A stretch of DNA of 64,000 bases from an uncultured Rhodocyclaceae bacterium (GTDB taxonomy: Bacteria > Pseudomonadota > Gammaproteobacteria > Burkholderiales > Rhodocyclaceae): assembly GCA_907163225.1 (NCBI GenBank), contig OU015322.1, positions 2,848,060 through 2,912,059 of the forward strand, written 5' to 3'. Under the pieces are notes generated by a model. That model had not been told where the DNA came from, did no database searches, and saw only the letters and a program-made list of their open reading frames with translations. Below are positions 17,605 through 25,937 of this stretch, piece after piece. Every line of letters begins with the position of its first letter. The stretch's first letter is position 1. Both the position numbers and the translations under genes were made by a program.

Positions 17605-18897
17605 ATGCCCACTATGAAAACGATTTCCCGTTCCGGGATCCCAATCTCTTCGTGCAAAATTTGGGCGCTGCCTGTTCTGGCTGCACTCGCCCTGCCAGCG
17701 CAGGCCGTTGACTTTACACTGTCCGGTTTTGGTACAGCCGGCTACGCTCAGTCCGACCAATCGGCTAGTTATCAGCGCTTTATCAACGATAACGGTACTT
17801 TCAAGCGGGATAGCATTCTCGGTGCCCAACTGGACGCCCGCTTTTCGCCAGAATGGGGCGCGACCGTACAAGCCAAGCTGGCGCCCTCGGATCACTCGGA
17901 CAGTGATCTGCGAACTTCGCTCTCCTGGGCGTTTGTGTCATGGCGTCCCAGTGACGACTGGTTGATTCGGGCCGGCAAGATTCGCTTGCCGTTGATGTTA
18001 AACACCGAAAACAATGACGTTGGCGCCACCTTCGATTTTGCTCGTTTGCCACAAGAGGTGTATTCGATTTCACCTACCACCGATGTCCTGGGCGTCAGTA
18101 TCAGCAAGACCTGGATGATCGACTCGTATGAGTGGGGGCTTGAGGGGTACAGCGGTGAGGAGAAGACATACCAGCGTTATTACGTAAGGGCTGCGCAACC
18201 GGACGGTACAGGCCCGGGGTCGCTGTATACACCATTCCGGATGCATAGCAGCGGACTTGTTCTGACCATCCGCGATGTCAGCAATACCTTCCGTGTTGGC
18301 GTTCACGAAGTCGTGGCAAGTCGGATTGGAGAGCTGTCGCATGCGGAAATACCCCTCGTTCAGCAGGGGGGGCTCCAGTATTTTGATGTCAAGCGAGGGC
18401 GTCGGGTGAGCCGACTGTTCATACCGGTCTTCACGCTGGGCGGGACAGTGAGCCTGCCTGAAAATGTCAGGATGACTGCAGAGTACGCGCGAGTGCGGGT
18501 CAACAGCGCGAGCGAGGGCTTGAGTCGGTGGGGCGCATATCTTGCCATCGATAAGCGTATCGGTGACTGGAAGCCCTATATTTACTACGCCAGGATGCGA
18601 TCTACCGGCAAGGCACTGGATTTGTACCAGGCGATTGAGGCTTCCAGCAAAAATCCCTCCTTGCCTGCGCCGCTTGCCAACTTCCAGACGTTGAATGCCG
18701 ATGTTGTGTCAGGCTATGATCAGTGGACTAGCGCTCTCGGTGCATCGTATCGCCTGTCCCCGGTCAGTTTGCTGAAGGCTGAGTATGCGCATACCCGCAC
18801 GGGCGTGGTCTCCAGTTTTGTCGATGCACCGACTGGCGGTGATAGCGGAAATCGGCGTATCAACGTCTTTTCTCTCTCTTACAGTTTCACCTTCTGA
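17605..18897 (+). CDS. Outer-membrane porin-like protein of the sensor operon
   Basis: Predicted beta-barrel protein (430 aa) with a signal peptide (cleavage after AQA, about residue 33), then DFTLSGFGTAGYAQSD, alternating-hydrophobic strands and a C-terminal aromatic residue (SLSYSFTF). It resembles unclassified porins found next to two-component genes rather than the classical trimeric porin at 558. It starts six bases after the HD-GYP gene; ATG 17614 is an alternative start. Co-transcription with a kinase and a small binding protein suggests a ligand-uptake or sensing role, which is inference. Confidence 0.8.
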   Translation: MPTMKTISRSGIPISSCKIWALPVLAALALPAQAVDFTLSGFGTAGYAQSDQSASYQRFINDNGTFKRDSILGAQLDARFSPEWGATVQAKLAPSDHSDSDLRTSLSWAFVSWRPSDDWLIRAGKIRLPLMLNTENNDVGATFDFARLPQEVYSISPTTDVLGVSISKTWMIDSYEWGLEGYSGEEKTYQRYYVRAAQPDGTGPGSLYTPFRMHSSGLVLTIRDVSNTFRVGVHEVVASRIGELSHAEIPLVQQGGLQYFDVKRGRRVSRLFIPVFTLGGTVSLPENVRMTAEYARVRVNSASEGLSRWGAYLAIDKRIGDWKPYIYYARMRSTGKALDLYQAIEASSKNPSLPAPLANFQTLNADVVSGYDQWTSALGASYRLSPVSLLKAEYAHTRTGVVSSFVDAPTGGDSGNRRINVFSLSYSFTF

Positions 18898-18905
18898 GCG
18901 GCTTG

Positions 18906-19316
18906 ATGCGCCGTCTTCCTCTTTTTCTCCTGATTGCCTTTTTGCCAGTCCTTGTCCTGGCAGAAGATGCGCTCGTCTTTATTGCCCACGGAGGTCTCCC
19001 TAAAACGGAGCAGCTGGCTCTGCAACGGCTGTACACCGGCCGCGTGGTTTCGATTGGCGAGCAAGTGGCAACACCCATCAATTATCCAGTGGGGAACCCG
19101 TTGCGCGAACGATTTTTGACCGTAGTCATGGGGCAGAGCGAAGAGCAATACACCGGCTACTGGCTGGTTCGGAGGTATGTGGGCAAAGGTGCGCCACCGC
19201 AGGTCTTGCCAGATGTCGATGCGGTTGTGGCGCATGTTATGTCCACGCCGGGTGCTGTCGGTTACGTTCCATCGTCAAAAGTGCCGCCGGGCGGAAATGT
19301 GATTTTCAAGCGTTAA
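18906..19316 (+). CDS. Small periplasmic PstS-like substrate-binding protein
   Basis: Secreted protein of 136 aa with signal peptide (cleavage after VLA). The mature part resembles short phosphate-ABC-type binding proteins (LQRLYTGRV, GNPLRERFLTVVMG, YWLVRRYVGKGAPPQ, GAVGYVPSS). It is much shorter than PstS and has no transport partners nearby, so it more likely delivers a ligand signal to the kinase at 13349. A TTG at 18903 could also start translation. It is the last gene of the four-gene operon. Confidence 0.8.
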   Translation: MRRLPLFLLIAFLPVLVLAEDALVFIAHGGLPKTEQLALQRLYTGRVVSIGEQVATPINYPVGNPLRERFLTVVMGQSEEQYTGYWLVRRYVGKGAPPQVLPDVDAVVAHVMSTPGAVGYVPSSKVPPGGNVIFKR

Positions 19317-19484
19317 CTCGCTAGCTTTTTTTTGCCGGAGTGATAAGCTGAACCCGTGTTGTGGTTTGCAGCGAGCCCGGCACTCAGTAGTATCTGCTGC
19401 GCTGCAGGAGAGTATATGGCTGTATTCGATAGAAGCATTCTTGAGATTACTGTGTAGTACTCCTTAACGGTGAATAGCCGAATG

Positions 19485-19553
19485 CCTTGGCCGAAAGAGC
19501 CAAGGTTGCAGTAACCGAAGCCCATGCCTGAAACGCATGGGCTTCACGTTTTT
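19485..19553 (+). terminator. Hairpin plus intrinsic terminator between the sensor operon and ridA
   Basis: A perfect stem CCTTGGC-cgaaaga-GCCAAGG (19485-19505) is followed by GAAGCCCATGC-ctgaaac-GCATGGGCTTC and ACGTTTTT (19517-19553). The second hairpin is a strong intrinsic terminator only 12 bases before the ridA start. It may simply end the upstream operon or form part of a conditional leader for ridA; no known riboswitch consensus was recognised. Confidence 0.7.
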
Positions 19554-19565
19554 CAGGGAGCGCAA

Positions 19566-19919
19566 ATGCCTATTCAGCGTCACGGGACAACCCGCCGCTA
19601 TTCAGATAGTGTTACTCATGGTGGGGTTGTGTATCTGGTTGAGGTGCCTTCCAACCTGGCAGCCGGCATTGCGGCCCAGACCGAAAATTTGCTGGCCAGT
19701 GTTGATAGGCTGCTTCTTCAGGCGGGTAGCGCCAGATCACGCTTGTTGATGGTTACCATTTACCTTGCCGACATGGCTGATTACGACGCCATGAACTCAG
19801 TGTGGGATGCATGGGTGCCAGCGGGGCACGCGCCGACCCGTGCCTGTGTGCAGGGGAAACTGGCGAATTCGGAATATCGGGTGGAATTGGCGTTGACCGC
19901 AGCAATCGGTCAGGGCTGA
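19566..19919 (+). CDS. RidA-family protein
   Basis: RidA/YjgF/Rid-family protein (117 aa), normally a trimeric deaminase of reactive enamine/imine intermediates. Family features are VYLVEVPSNLAAGIAAQTENLLASVDRLL (in part), the MVTIYLADMADYDAMNSVWDAW segment and the C-terminal THACVQG-like APTRACVQGKLA, with the key Arg conserved. ATG 19566 with cagggagc upstream is preferred; an earlier in-frame ATG (19524) lies within the terminator hairpin. It ends convergently with the Cys-cluster gene, overlapping by ten bases. Confidence 0.9.
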   Translation: MPIQRHGTTRRYSDSVTHGGVVYLVEVPSNLAAGIAAQTENLLASVDRLLLQAGSARSRLLMVTIYLADMADYDAMNSVWDAWVPAGHAPTRACVQGKLANSEYRVELALTAAIGQG

Positions 19920-20254
19920 ACATCGGCGTTGCAATCGCAGCCTTTTCCTGCTGCGATCCAGCGGGAGATAAGGCGGCTGGTGAACGCTTCAGCAAAGAGT
20001 GGCAGCCAGCCGAGATATTTTCGTGGGGAGGACATCAAGCCGCAGTAGTAGCGTGCCTTGTGCTCGGACCACGCCAGGGCCGGGCATGGGCCTTTGGCTT
20101 GCATGAAGCGCAAGCGAGCCGGCGGGCAGGTTTCCAGCGCGCAGCAAATGCCGCAACCATTGCAAGCCTGCCCTTCAGCGGGCTTGGCCGGTGCATTTCG
20201 GTGGAGATGGATGGTTTGCTCTCGCATCAGCTTTTTGGTCGCCACAAAAGCCAT
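19910..20254 (-). CDS. Cysteine-cluster protein (YkgJ-like)
   Basis: Small soluble protein (114 aa) with an N-terminal cysteine cluster CNGCGICCALETCPP and further cysteines at GPCPAL and YYCGLM, as in the YkgJ/CxxCxxCC family thought to bind zinc or an Fe-S cluster. Function unknown. It is encoded opposite RidA with overlapping 3' ends. Confidence 0.8.
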   Translation of the reverse strand: MAFVATKKLMREQTIHLHRNAPAKPAEGQACNGCGICCALETCPPARLRFMQAKGPCPALAWSEHKARYYCGLMSSPRKYLGWLPLFAEAFTSRLISRWIAAGKGCDCNADVQP

Positions 20255-20285
20255 TCAAGCACACAGGCGAGTGGACGGCTGGATT

Positions 20286-21017
20286 TTAATTCGGTTTTCT
20301 GATCGAAAAAGCCAGCGCATCGCTGCGAAATTTCTCGCGAGCTTTGGGGGCTTCGATTTCATTGGCGAGTTCTTCAATGAGCTGGACGTTGCCGGTGCTT
20401 GAGCGTCTGGCGGCATCCACGATCACTTCCGCGAATGGCCCGATATGGTTTGCCAGGCAGGTGGTCAAGTGACGCAGGAAGGCTACTTCATGGACAAGAG
20501 AGGCGGGCTTTTCTGTGTCCGGGTTCGGCTGGATTGAGAATGCCATCAAGCCCATGGTTGCGCTGTCGGTGTACAGCGGGCTGAAGGTTATAGGTTTGCT
20601 GGGCCAGGTATCGACGTGCTCGGCAAAATCGACGGTGGCGGCAGATCGAATGTTGGCTGGCAGGCGGGCCAGGCGGCTGTGCGCCGAGCGCAGGGCCGCA
20701 CCGAGGAAACGCGCGGCAGACGGGAAAATCAGCCCGTGGTGGATGATGAAGCGGGTGGTGCAGTCAGGGTGTGACTGAGCAAATTCAGTTTGCAGGCTGA
20801 GCAGTCGGCGCAGCATCGATAGCGTCTGGGCGTTGTCAGGAATGATGGCGGTGTACGCCAGTTCTCCGCTCTGCCCGGTTGCTGGTTGAATGTGGCAGGC
20901 GTGTGCCATGACGCTGCCGAGCAGGTCGGTGAAATGCCGCCGGGCGAGATCACTCCGGGCGTGCATGCTGATCGCGATGACGGTGGCTGGCTGCGGAGCG
21001 CCCAACTGTTCTGTCAC
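20286..21017 (-). CDS. Degenerate nucleotide-cyclase-like protein, partner of the heme sensor
   Basis: Soluble protein of 243 aa that I do not recognise as a named family. RFIIHHGLIF and FLGAALRSAHSRLARLP are arranged like the RIGIHTGPV and G.AVNLAARL segments of class III cyclases, but the metal-binding Asp residues and substrate Lys are missing. The C-terminal part (LTTCLANHIGPFAEVIVDAA, then ELANEIEAP) resembles a short domain seen at the C-terminus of some Ser/Thr kinases and cyclases. It lies 31 bases downstream of the heme-sensor gene and is probably co-expressed. A signalling scaffold role is inference. Confidence 0.6.
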   Translation of the reverse strand: MTEQLGAPQPATVIAISMHARSDLARRHFTDLLGSVMAHACHIQPATGQSGELAYTAIIPDNAQTLSMLRRLLSLQTEFAQSHPDCTTRFIIHHGLIFPSAARFLGAALRSAHSRLARLPANIRSAATVDFAEHVDTWPSKPITFSPLYTDSATMGLMAFSIQPNPDTEKPASLVHEVAFLRHLTTCLANHIGPFAEVIVDAARRSSTGNVQLIEELANEIEAPKAREKFRSDALAFSIRKPN

Positions 21018-21048
21018 GCTTCAACCTTCGGGCGTTTTGGCTTGGTGC

Positions 21049-21942
21049 TCACGGTTTTTTCAGCAAGTCTTTTTGTAGCTGAACCACTTTGATTGCTTTT
21101 TCGATGCTCCGGCGCATTCGGTTGAACGCCGTATGCAGGTGGCGGATTTCGTCGGCGCCGCTTTCTTCGAATTCCGGCAGGTCAAGATTGCCCCGGCTGA
21201 TCTCGTCGCTCAACTCGGCAATTCGTCGGATCGGTTCGACGACAAGGCGGGAAAGCATGATGTTGATCGTGATGAAAAGAACCACGAAGAGGCCGCCCAG
21301 CACTGCCGTAAAGGACCAGAAGGCGTTGAGCGCATTCTGCTCGGCCAGACCGGTGGGGATGGCGATAATCTGGGCGCCGACGATTTCATTGTGTTGCCAA
21401 CCGAAACCGTTGGCATCGCCGTATTTGGCGATCAGCGAGGCAGGTGCGGCAGCGGGGGTGCTATGGCAAACAAGGCAGGCCGGGTTGGTGATCTTGATCG
21501 GGCGGGCGATGTAGAGACTGGGGCCGCTGGCCGTTCGGCGCTCGCCAATTGCCTCACTGCTGCTTCCCTCGCGAAAGCCTTTGATGATGGCTGTCTCCCA
21601 TTCGGCACTGCGGTCACGCGGATTGGTCGGGTTCAGTGTTGCTTCGCGGTAGCTGAAATCCGGGTATTTTTTCTGAAGACGGCCAAAGGTTTCGACGGCT
21701 GAGTAGGCCGGAACTGTTTGCGGCAGGAAGACCTTGTCCAGCATCGGATCAAGGTGCGGCTTGATTTCGTCAATCGTGTAGCTGCGCACCGCGAGCGCGG
21801 CTTCCATCATCATGCCGGCGTTACGCAGGACTTCGTCTTTTGCGTTGGCGAGCAGGACACGATAGGTAACCAGGACGCTGACTGCGAAGCCCAGGAGAAA
21901 AAAAACGGTCAGAGCGATGTTGAAACGGGTACGTATGCGCAT
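21049..21942 (-). CDS. Membrane heme sensor with DUF3365 and HAMP domains
   Basis: Membrane protein (297 aa) with TM1 (IALTVFFLLGFAVSVLVTYRV), a periplasmic DUF3365 domain carrying one c-type heme motif CLVCH (about residue 160), TM2 (FWSFTAVLGGLFVVLFITINI) and a cytoplasmic HAMP (SRLVVEPIRRIAELSDEI) ending in a short coiled coil. No kinase, cyclase or methyl-accepting domain follows HAMP, so the output must be another protein; the adjacent cyclase-like gene is the natural candidate. Likely a redox or gas sensor. Confidence 0.88.
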   Translation of the reverse strand: MRIRTRFNIALTVFFLLGFAVSVLVTYRVLLANAKDEVLRNAGMMMEAALAVRSYTIDEIKPHLDPMLDKVFLPQTVPAYSAVETFGRLQKKYPDFSYREATLNPTNPRDRSAEWETAIIKGFREGSSSEAIGERRTASGPSLYIARPIKITNPACLVCHSTPAAAPASLIAKYGDANGFGWQHNEIVGAQIIAIPTGLAEQNALNAFWSFTAVLGGLFVVLFITINIMLSRLVVEPIRRIAELSDEISRGNLDLPEFEESGADEIRHLHTAFNRMRRSIEKAIKVVQLQKDLLKKP

Positions 21943-22014
21943 GGGGTGGGGGCTTGGTTTCAGGCCGCGTTGTGACGACCTTTCGGTAACGGCAGATTTT
22001 GGCCGAGCTTGAGG

Positions 22015-22860
22015 TCAGGGGCGGGCAATGAACAGTTCAGGATCGACCGGCGTGTTGTTCAAAATGACAGCCCAGTGCAGGTGCGGGCCGGTGACGCGCC
22101 CCGTTGCGCCTACTGCGCCGAGCATGTCACCCTTCCTGACCGTCTGGCCTGTCCGTACGTCGATCCGCGAAAGATGCATGTAGGCGGTGATCAGGCCCTG
22201 GCCGTGATCGACAAAGACCGTATTGCCGTTGAAGAAGTAGTCGCCGAGATTGGCCACGACGCCATCCGCCGGTGCCTTGACTGGCGCGCCAGTGCCGACG
22301 GCGACGTCCAGTCCGGCGTGCGGGTTGCGCGGCAGTCCATTGAAAAAGCGGCGCAGGCCGAAGCGGGATGAGAGCGGGCCGGTGGCCGGCAGGGCGAAAT
22401 CGGTGGCCGGCGGCGGCGCGTTAAAACGGCGCTTGATGGCGTCGGTGGTTTCTTTTTCGCGCGCGATACGGGCCAGGTCGTCGGGGTTAGGCTCGACTTT
22501 GCGCTTGTCCTTGATGGTCAGGCGCTGTTCCGGGTAATTCTTGACCTGAACGCCAATGCGTTTGATGGTCGCGGTCGACCCGAAAAAAACGTCAATTTCC
22601 AATTCTCCCGGCAGCGTGTCGAGCGGGATGCCGAGCAGGGCGAACCAGCGACCGTGATCGCTGACTACCGCGATGGATTGCCCTCCCCAGCGCACGGTTG
22701 GCGCGGTCTGTCCCGTCGGGCCGAGGTCTACCACCGCGACGCCGCCGGGCACCGGCAAGTTTTTGGGCAGGGCCGCGACGCCCAGGCTGCTGGCGAGCAG
22801 CAGGGCGCCGATCAGGGGGCGGAGCGGGTTCAGAGTTGAGCTGCCTTGAAGGTGTTGCAC
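22015..22860 (-). CDS. M23-family murein peptidase
   Basis: Exported zinc endopeptidase-like protein (281 aa): signal peptide (LIGALLLASSLGVAALP), an N-terminal region of beta type, and a C-terminal LytM/M23 domain with HAGLDVAVGTGAPV (HxxxD), GNTVFVDHGQGLITAYMHL and HLHWAV (HxH). All three zinc ligands are present, so it should cleave peptidoglycan cross-links. ATG 22860 overlaps the upstream zinc peptidase by 31 bases; a later non-ATG start near the stop codon of that gene is possible. Confidence 0.9.
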   Translation of the reverse strand: MQHLQGSSTLNPLRPLIGALLLASSLGVAALPKNLPVPGGVAVVDLGPTGQTAPTVRWGGQSIAVVSDHGRWFALLGIPLDTLPGELEIDVFFGSTATIKRIGVQVKNYPEQRLTIKDKRKVEPNPDDLARIAREKETTDAIKRRFNAPPPATDFALPATGPLSSRFGLRRFFNGLPRNPHAGLDVAVGTGAPVKAPADGVVANLGDYFFNGNTVFVDHGQGLITAYMHLSRIDVRTGQTVRKGDMLGAVGATGRVTGPHLHWAVILNNTPVDPELFIARP

Positions 22861-23711
22861 TGGTTCATGTCGCCGGATTCAAAGCCAATCCTGAACCACT
22901 TGACGCGCTGGGCCGAGCTGCCGTGGGTGAAACTTTCCGGCACGATGCGGCCTTGCGATTGTTGTTGCAGGCGGTCGTCGCCAATGGCCGAGGCCGCCGT
23001 CAGCGCGGCTTCGAGGTCGCCCGGTTCCAGCACGCCTTTCATGGTGTCGGTGCGCTTGCCCCAGACGCCGGCCAGGCAGTCGGCCTGCAGTTCCATGCGC
23101 ACGGACATGGCATTGCCATCGGCTTTGCTGGCGCGCTGCTGGGCCTGGTGCACCTTGTCGGCGATGCCGAGCAGATTCTGCACGTGGTGGCCGACTTCGT
23201 GAGCGATGACGTAGGCCTGGGCGAATTCGCCCGGTGCCTTGAAGCGTTCCTTGAGGTCGCGGTAGAAGGCGAGGTCGATGTAGACCTTCTGGTCGCCCGG
23301 GCAGTAGAACGGGCCCATGGCTGACTGGCCAGTGCCGCAGGCGGTCGGCGTGGCGCCGGTGAACAGCACCAGCTTGGGTTCCTGATACTGGCGGCCGTTG
23401 GCGCGGAAGACCTCGTTCCAGGTGTCTTCGGTCGAGGCCAGCACCTTGGAAACGAACTGGGCCATTTGGTCGTCGGCCGGCGGGCGACGGGCTTCCGGGG
23501 CGCTTTGCTCCATCGCCGGCATGCCGTCGCCGCTGAGCATGCTGATCACCGTCATCGGATTGACGCCAAGAAAGTAGCTGGCGACCAGGGCGATGGCAAC
23601 GGTGCCCAGGCCCATGCGGCCACCGCCGAGGCGCAAGCCGCCACCGCCGCCCATGCCACTGCCGCGGCGGTCTTCGAGGTTGTCGCTTTCGCGTTGGTTA
23701 TCCATGCGCAT
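22830..23711 (-). CDS. YpfJ-type neutral zinc metallopeptidase
   Basis: Membrane-anchored zincin-like protein (293 aa, PF04228 type). The N-terminus is disordered and glycine-rich (RRGSGMGGGGGLRLGGG), followed by one TM (GTVAIALVASYFLGVNP), then the peptidase domain with CPGDQKVYIDLAFYRDL and the HExxH motif in VIAHEVGHHVQNLLGI, and CLAGVW. ATG 23711 has aaggaaac at suitable distance. It is encoded just upstream of the M23 peptidase, so both may act on the cell envelope. Confidence 0.92.
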   Translation of the reverse strand: MRMDNQRESDNLEDRRGSGMGGGGGLRLGGGRMGLGTVAIALVASYFLGVNPMTVISMLSGDGMPAMEQSAPEARRPPADDQMAQFVSKVLASTEDTWNEVFRANGRQYQEPKLVLFTGATPTACGTGQSAMGPFYCPGDQKVYIDLAFYRDLKERFKAPGEFAQAYVIAHEVGHHVQNLLGIADKVHQAQQRASKADGNAMSVRMELQADCLAGVWGKRTDTMKGVLEPGDLEAALTAASAIGDDRLQQQSQGRIVPESFTHGSSAQRVKWFRIGFESGDMNQCNTFKAAQL

Positions 23712-23723
23712 GGTGCTGTTTCC

Positions 23724-24536
23724 TTAGCGGTATTGATTGATGGCATCGCGGGTTTCGAGCGCCACCTTGCGGGCGGCAGCGGCAAACCCTTCGTCGTTGC
23801 CGGCATAGAGGATGGCACGGGATGAGTTGATCATCAAGCCGGTGGCATTTTTTGTACGGCCGGCCTTGACAGTCGCTTCGATGTCGCCGCCCTGGGCGCC
23901 GATGCCCGGAACGAGCAGCGGCAGGTCGCCGACGATGGCGCGAACGCGGGCGATTTCGGCCGGGAAGGTGGCGCCGACGACCAGACTGATCTGGCCGCTG
24001 GTGTTCCACTCGCTCGCTGCCAGACGGGCGACGCGCTCATACAATTTTTCACCATTCGTTTCGAGAAACTGGAGGTCGGAGCCGCCCGGGTTGGAGGTGC
24101 GGCAGAGCAGGATGACGCCTTTGTCCGGGTAGGCCAGGTAGGGTTCGACCGAATCTCGGCCCATGTACGGGTTGACCGTGACGGCATCGGCCTTGTAGCG
24201 CTCGAAGGCTTCGACGGCGTATTGCTCGGCGGTTGAGCCGATGTCGCCACGCTTGGAATCGAGGATGACCGGGATGCCCGGGTGTTTTTCGTGAATGTGG
24301 GCGATCAGCGCTTCGAGCTGGTCTTCGGCGCGGCGGGCGGCAAAGTAGGCGATCTGCGGCTTGAAGGAGCAGACGAGGTTGGCCGTGGCGTCGACGATGG
24401 CGGCGCAGAACTCGAAGATCTTGTCATCGCGGCCCTTGAGGTGGGCGGGAAACTTGGCCGGATCAGGGTCGAGGCCGACGCAGAGCAGCGAGTTGTTCTT
24501 TTGCCAGGCGGCGGCCAGTTGTTCGATGAAGGTCAT
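23724..24536 (-). CDS. pyrF: Orotidine 5'-phosphate decarboxylase
   Basis: Converts OMP to UMP in pyrimidine synthesis. It is the longer type-2 form (270 aa), with [14 protein letters not shown] at the N-terminus, the catalytic [15 protein letters not shown] motif (Asp-Lys pair) and [10 protein letters not shown] in the phosphate-binding region. The start overlaps the methyltransferase stop by four bases (ATGA), so the two genes are translationally coupled. Confidence 0.96.
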   Translation of the reverse strand: MTFIEQLAAAWQKNNSLLCVGLDPDPAKFPAHLKGRDDKIFEFCAAIVDATANLVCSFKPQIAYFAARRAEDQLEALIAHIHEKHPGIPVILDSKRGDIGSTAEQYAVEAFERYKADAVTVNPYMGRDSVEPYLAYPDKGVILLCRTSNPGGSDLQFLETNGEKLYERVARLAASEWNTSGQISLVVGATFPAEIARVRAIVGDLPLLVPGIGAQGGDIEATVKAGRTKNATGLMINSSRAILYAGNDEGFAAAARKVALETRDAINQYR

Positions 24537-25714
24537 GCGACGTCCTTGTGCTTTTCAGACGGTAAATAACGGGAGAATTTTTCCGGCAGTAGGCAATTCT
24601 GCAGGCTGCGCTGGGTGAACAGGAAGCGGCCGTCGCAGACGAAGCCGAGTTGTTGCCAGTCCACTTCCTTGTTCAGCATCATCGTGCATTCGATCAGGTC
24701 GCGGCGGGCGATGCGCGTGTTCTTGGGGAACAGGGCGAGGATAGCGCCGTCGAAGCTGTGGCAGTCGTGCAGGAAAAAGGGCTCTGGCTTGCGCGTGCGG
24801 CCATTGACGTAAATGCGCGGTAGCTCGCTAACCGGGAAGGCGCGGCCCCACTGCCACCAATTGCGCTCGTCGAAGGTTTTGACGCGGCGGGCGAGCAGTT
24901 CGTCCTTGTGCTTGTCGAGATGCGGATGCTTGATGCCGTAGAGCATGTGGCGCGTTTCGCCACTTTCCACGGTCTTCGAGAAGACGAATTCCATGTTGCC
25001 CTTGGGGTGCGTGTAGATGTGATCCGCCCCGGATACGGCGCCAACCTTGACCGAAAACACGTCGGCGAAGCGCAGGCTGTGATCGTCGCGCAGGAACATG
25101 AGCTGGCCATCGGCCTCGACGAAGCGCCGGCCATCGGCCATCCGTCTATCCTTGCGGCCTTTTTCGAAGCGGAAGATGGCGCAGTTCGGTGTGGCGCCCT
25201 GGAAAACGCGAACGTCGCCGGTTTCGTAGAAATGCGTGATGCTGCCCTGCTCGAACAGCCAGGCGTTGAGCTTCTTGGCGGCAGTCAGCTTGATGAATTC
25301 GCGCGGCACGATGAAAACCAGCTCGCCGCCCGGCTTGAGGTGGCGGATGCACTTTTCGATGAAGAACAGGAAAAGGTTGCTGCGCGCATCGAACAATTCC
25401 GATTTCAGGCGTTTTTTCGTGTTGACCGTGACATCCTGAAAACGAACGTAAGGCGGGTTGCCGATGATACTGTCGAACTGTTCGCTCAGCGGGAAATCGA
25501 AAAAGTCGCGAACCAGCGCGCCTTCCGGGGCAACGCTCGGGTCGACTTCGATGCCGATGCAGTCGGCCTGGCGGGACTTCAACTCGTTGAAGAACGCGCC
25601 GTCGCCGGCCGATGGCTCCAGCGTTCGCCCCTTGTTCGAACACAGGTCGAGCATGAAGGCCACCACATTGGGCGGCGTGAAAACCTGGCCGAGTTGTTCG
25701 ACATCACGGGGCAT
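24533..25714 (-). CDS. Orphan N6-adenine DNA methyltransferase
   Basis: Class I SAM-dependent methyltransferase of the Eco57I/TaqI type (393 aa). SAM motif I region [14 protein letters not shown], the acidic IGIEVDPS, and the amino-methylase motif IGNPPYVRF (NPPY) are intact; a C-terminal region of about 180 aa could serve as target-recognition domain. No restriction gene is adjacent: it is coupled to pyrF downstream and to a small Cys protein upstream. A role in epigenetic marking or a solitary Type IIG-derived enzyme is possible. RNA or protein substrates cannot be excluded from sequence. Confidence 0.82.
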   Translation of the reverse strand: MPRDVEQLGQVFTPPNVVAFMLDLCSNKGRTLEPSAGDGAFFNELKSRQADCIGIEVDPSVAPEGALVRDFFDFPLSEQFDSIIGNPPYVRFQDVTVNTKKRLKSELFDARSNLFLFFIEKCIRHLKPGGELVFIVPREFIKLTAAKKLNAWLFEQGSITHFYETGDVRVFQGATPNCAIFRFEKGRKDRRMADGRRFVEADGQLMFLRDDHSLRFADVFSVKVGAVSGADHIYTHPKGNMEFVFSKTVESGETRHMLYGIKHPHLDKHKDELLARRVKTFDERNWWQWGRAFPVSELPRIYVNGRTRKPEPFFLHDCHSFDGAILALFPKNTRIARRDLIECTMMLNKEVDWQQLGFVCDGRFLFTQRSLQNCLLPEKFSRYLPSEKHKDVA

Positions 25715-25717
25715 GGC

Positions 25718-25933
25718 TCAGTCCGGCTGGCTGTCTTTGGCGGGCTGCCCGGGGGCGGCTTTCGGCTGGTCAGCGCGCCCCTTTTTCTCCCAGTAACGTT
25801 CGTTCTTGCTCTCGTCGGCAAAGCGGTAGCGGCCGGCGAGCTCGCAGCCCTTCATGCCGGGATTGCACGGCAGGTTGTTGATCTTGAGGCAACGATCGTT
25901 GACCTCATGCGGGCAGCCCCATCCACCTCCCAT
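25718..25933 (-). CDS. Small four-cysteine protein
   Basis: 71-aa protein between glnS and the methyltransferase, three bases from the latter. It has cysteines at positions 7, 15, 23 and 29 (CPHEVNDRC, CNPGMKGCELAG), consistent with a metal site, and a charged, disordered C-terminal half. A ribosome-binding-like aaggcggg lies in the end of glnS. No function recognised. Its position between two genes with short gaps supports it being real. Confidence 0.65.
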   Translation of the reverse strand: MGGGWGCPHEVNDRCLKINNLPCNPGMKGCELAGRYRFADESKNERYWEKKGRADQPKAAPGQPAKDSQPD

Positions 25934-25937
25934 GGTT

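Noticed and set aside
19420-19565. Known riboswitch class (c-di-GMP, glycine, others) before ridA
   Set aside because: The hairpins are clear, but none of the consensus loops of the classes I know is present.
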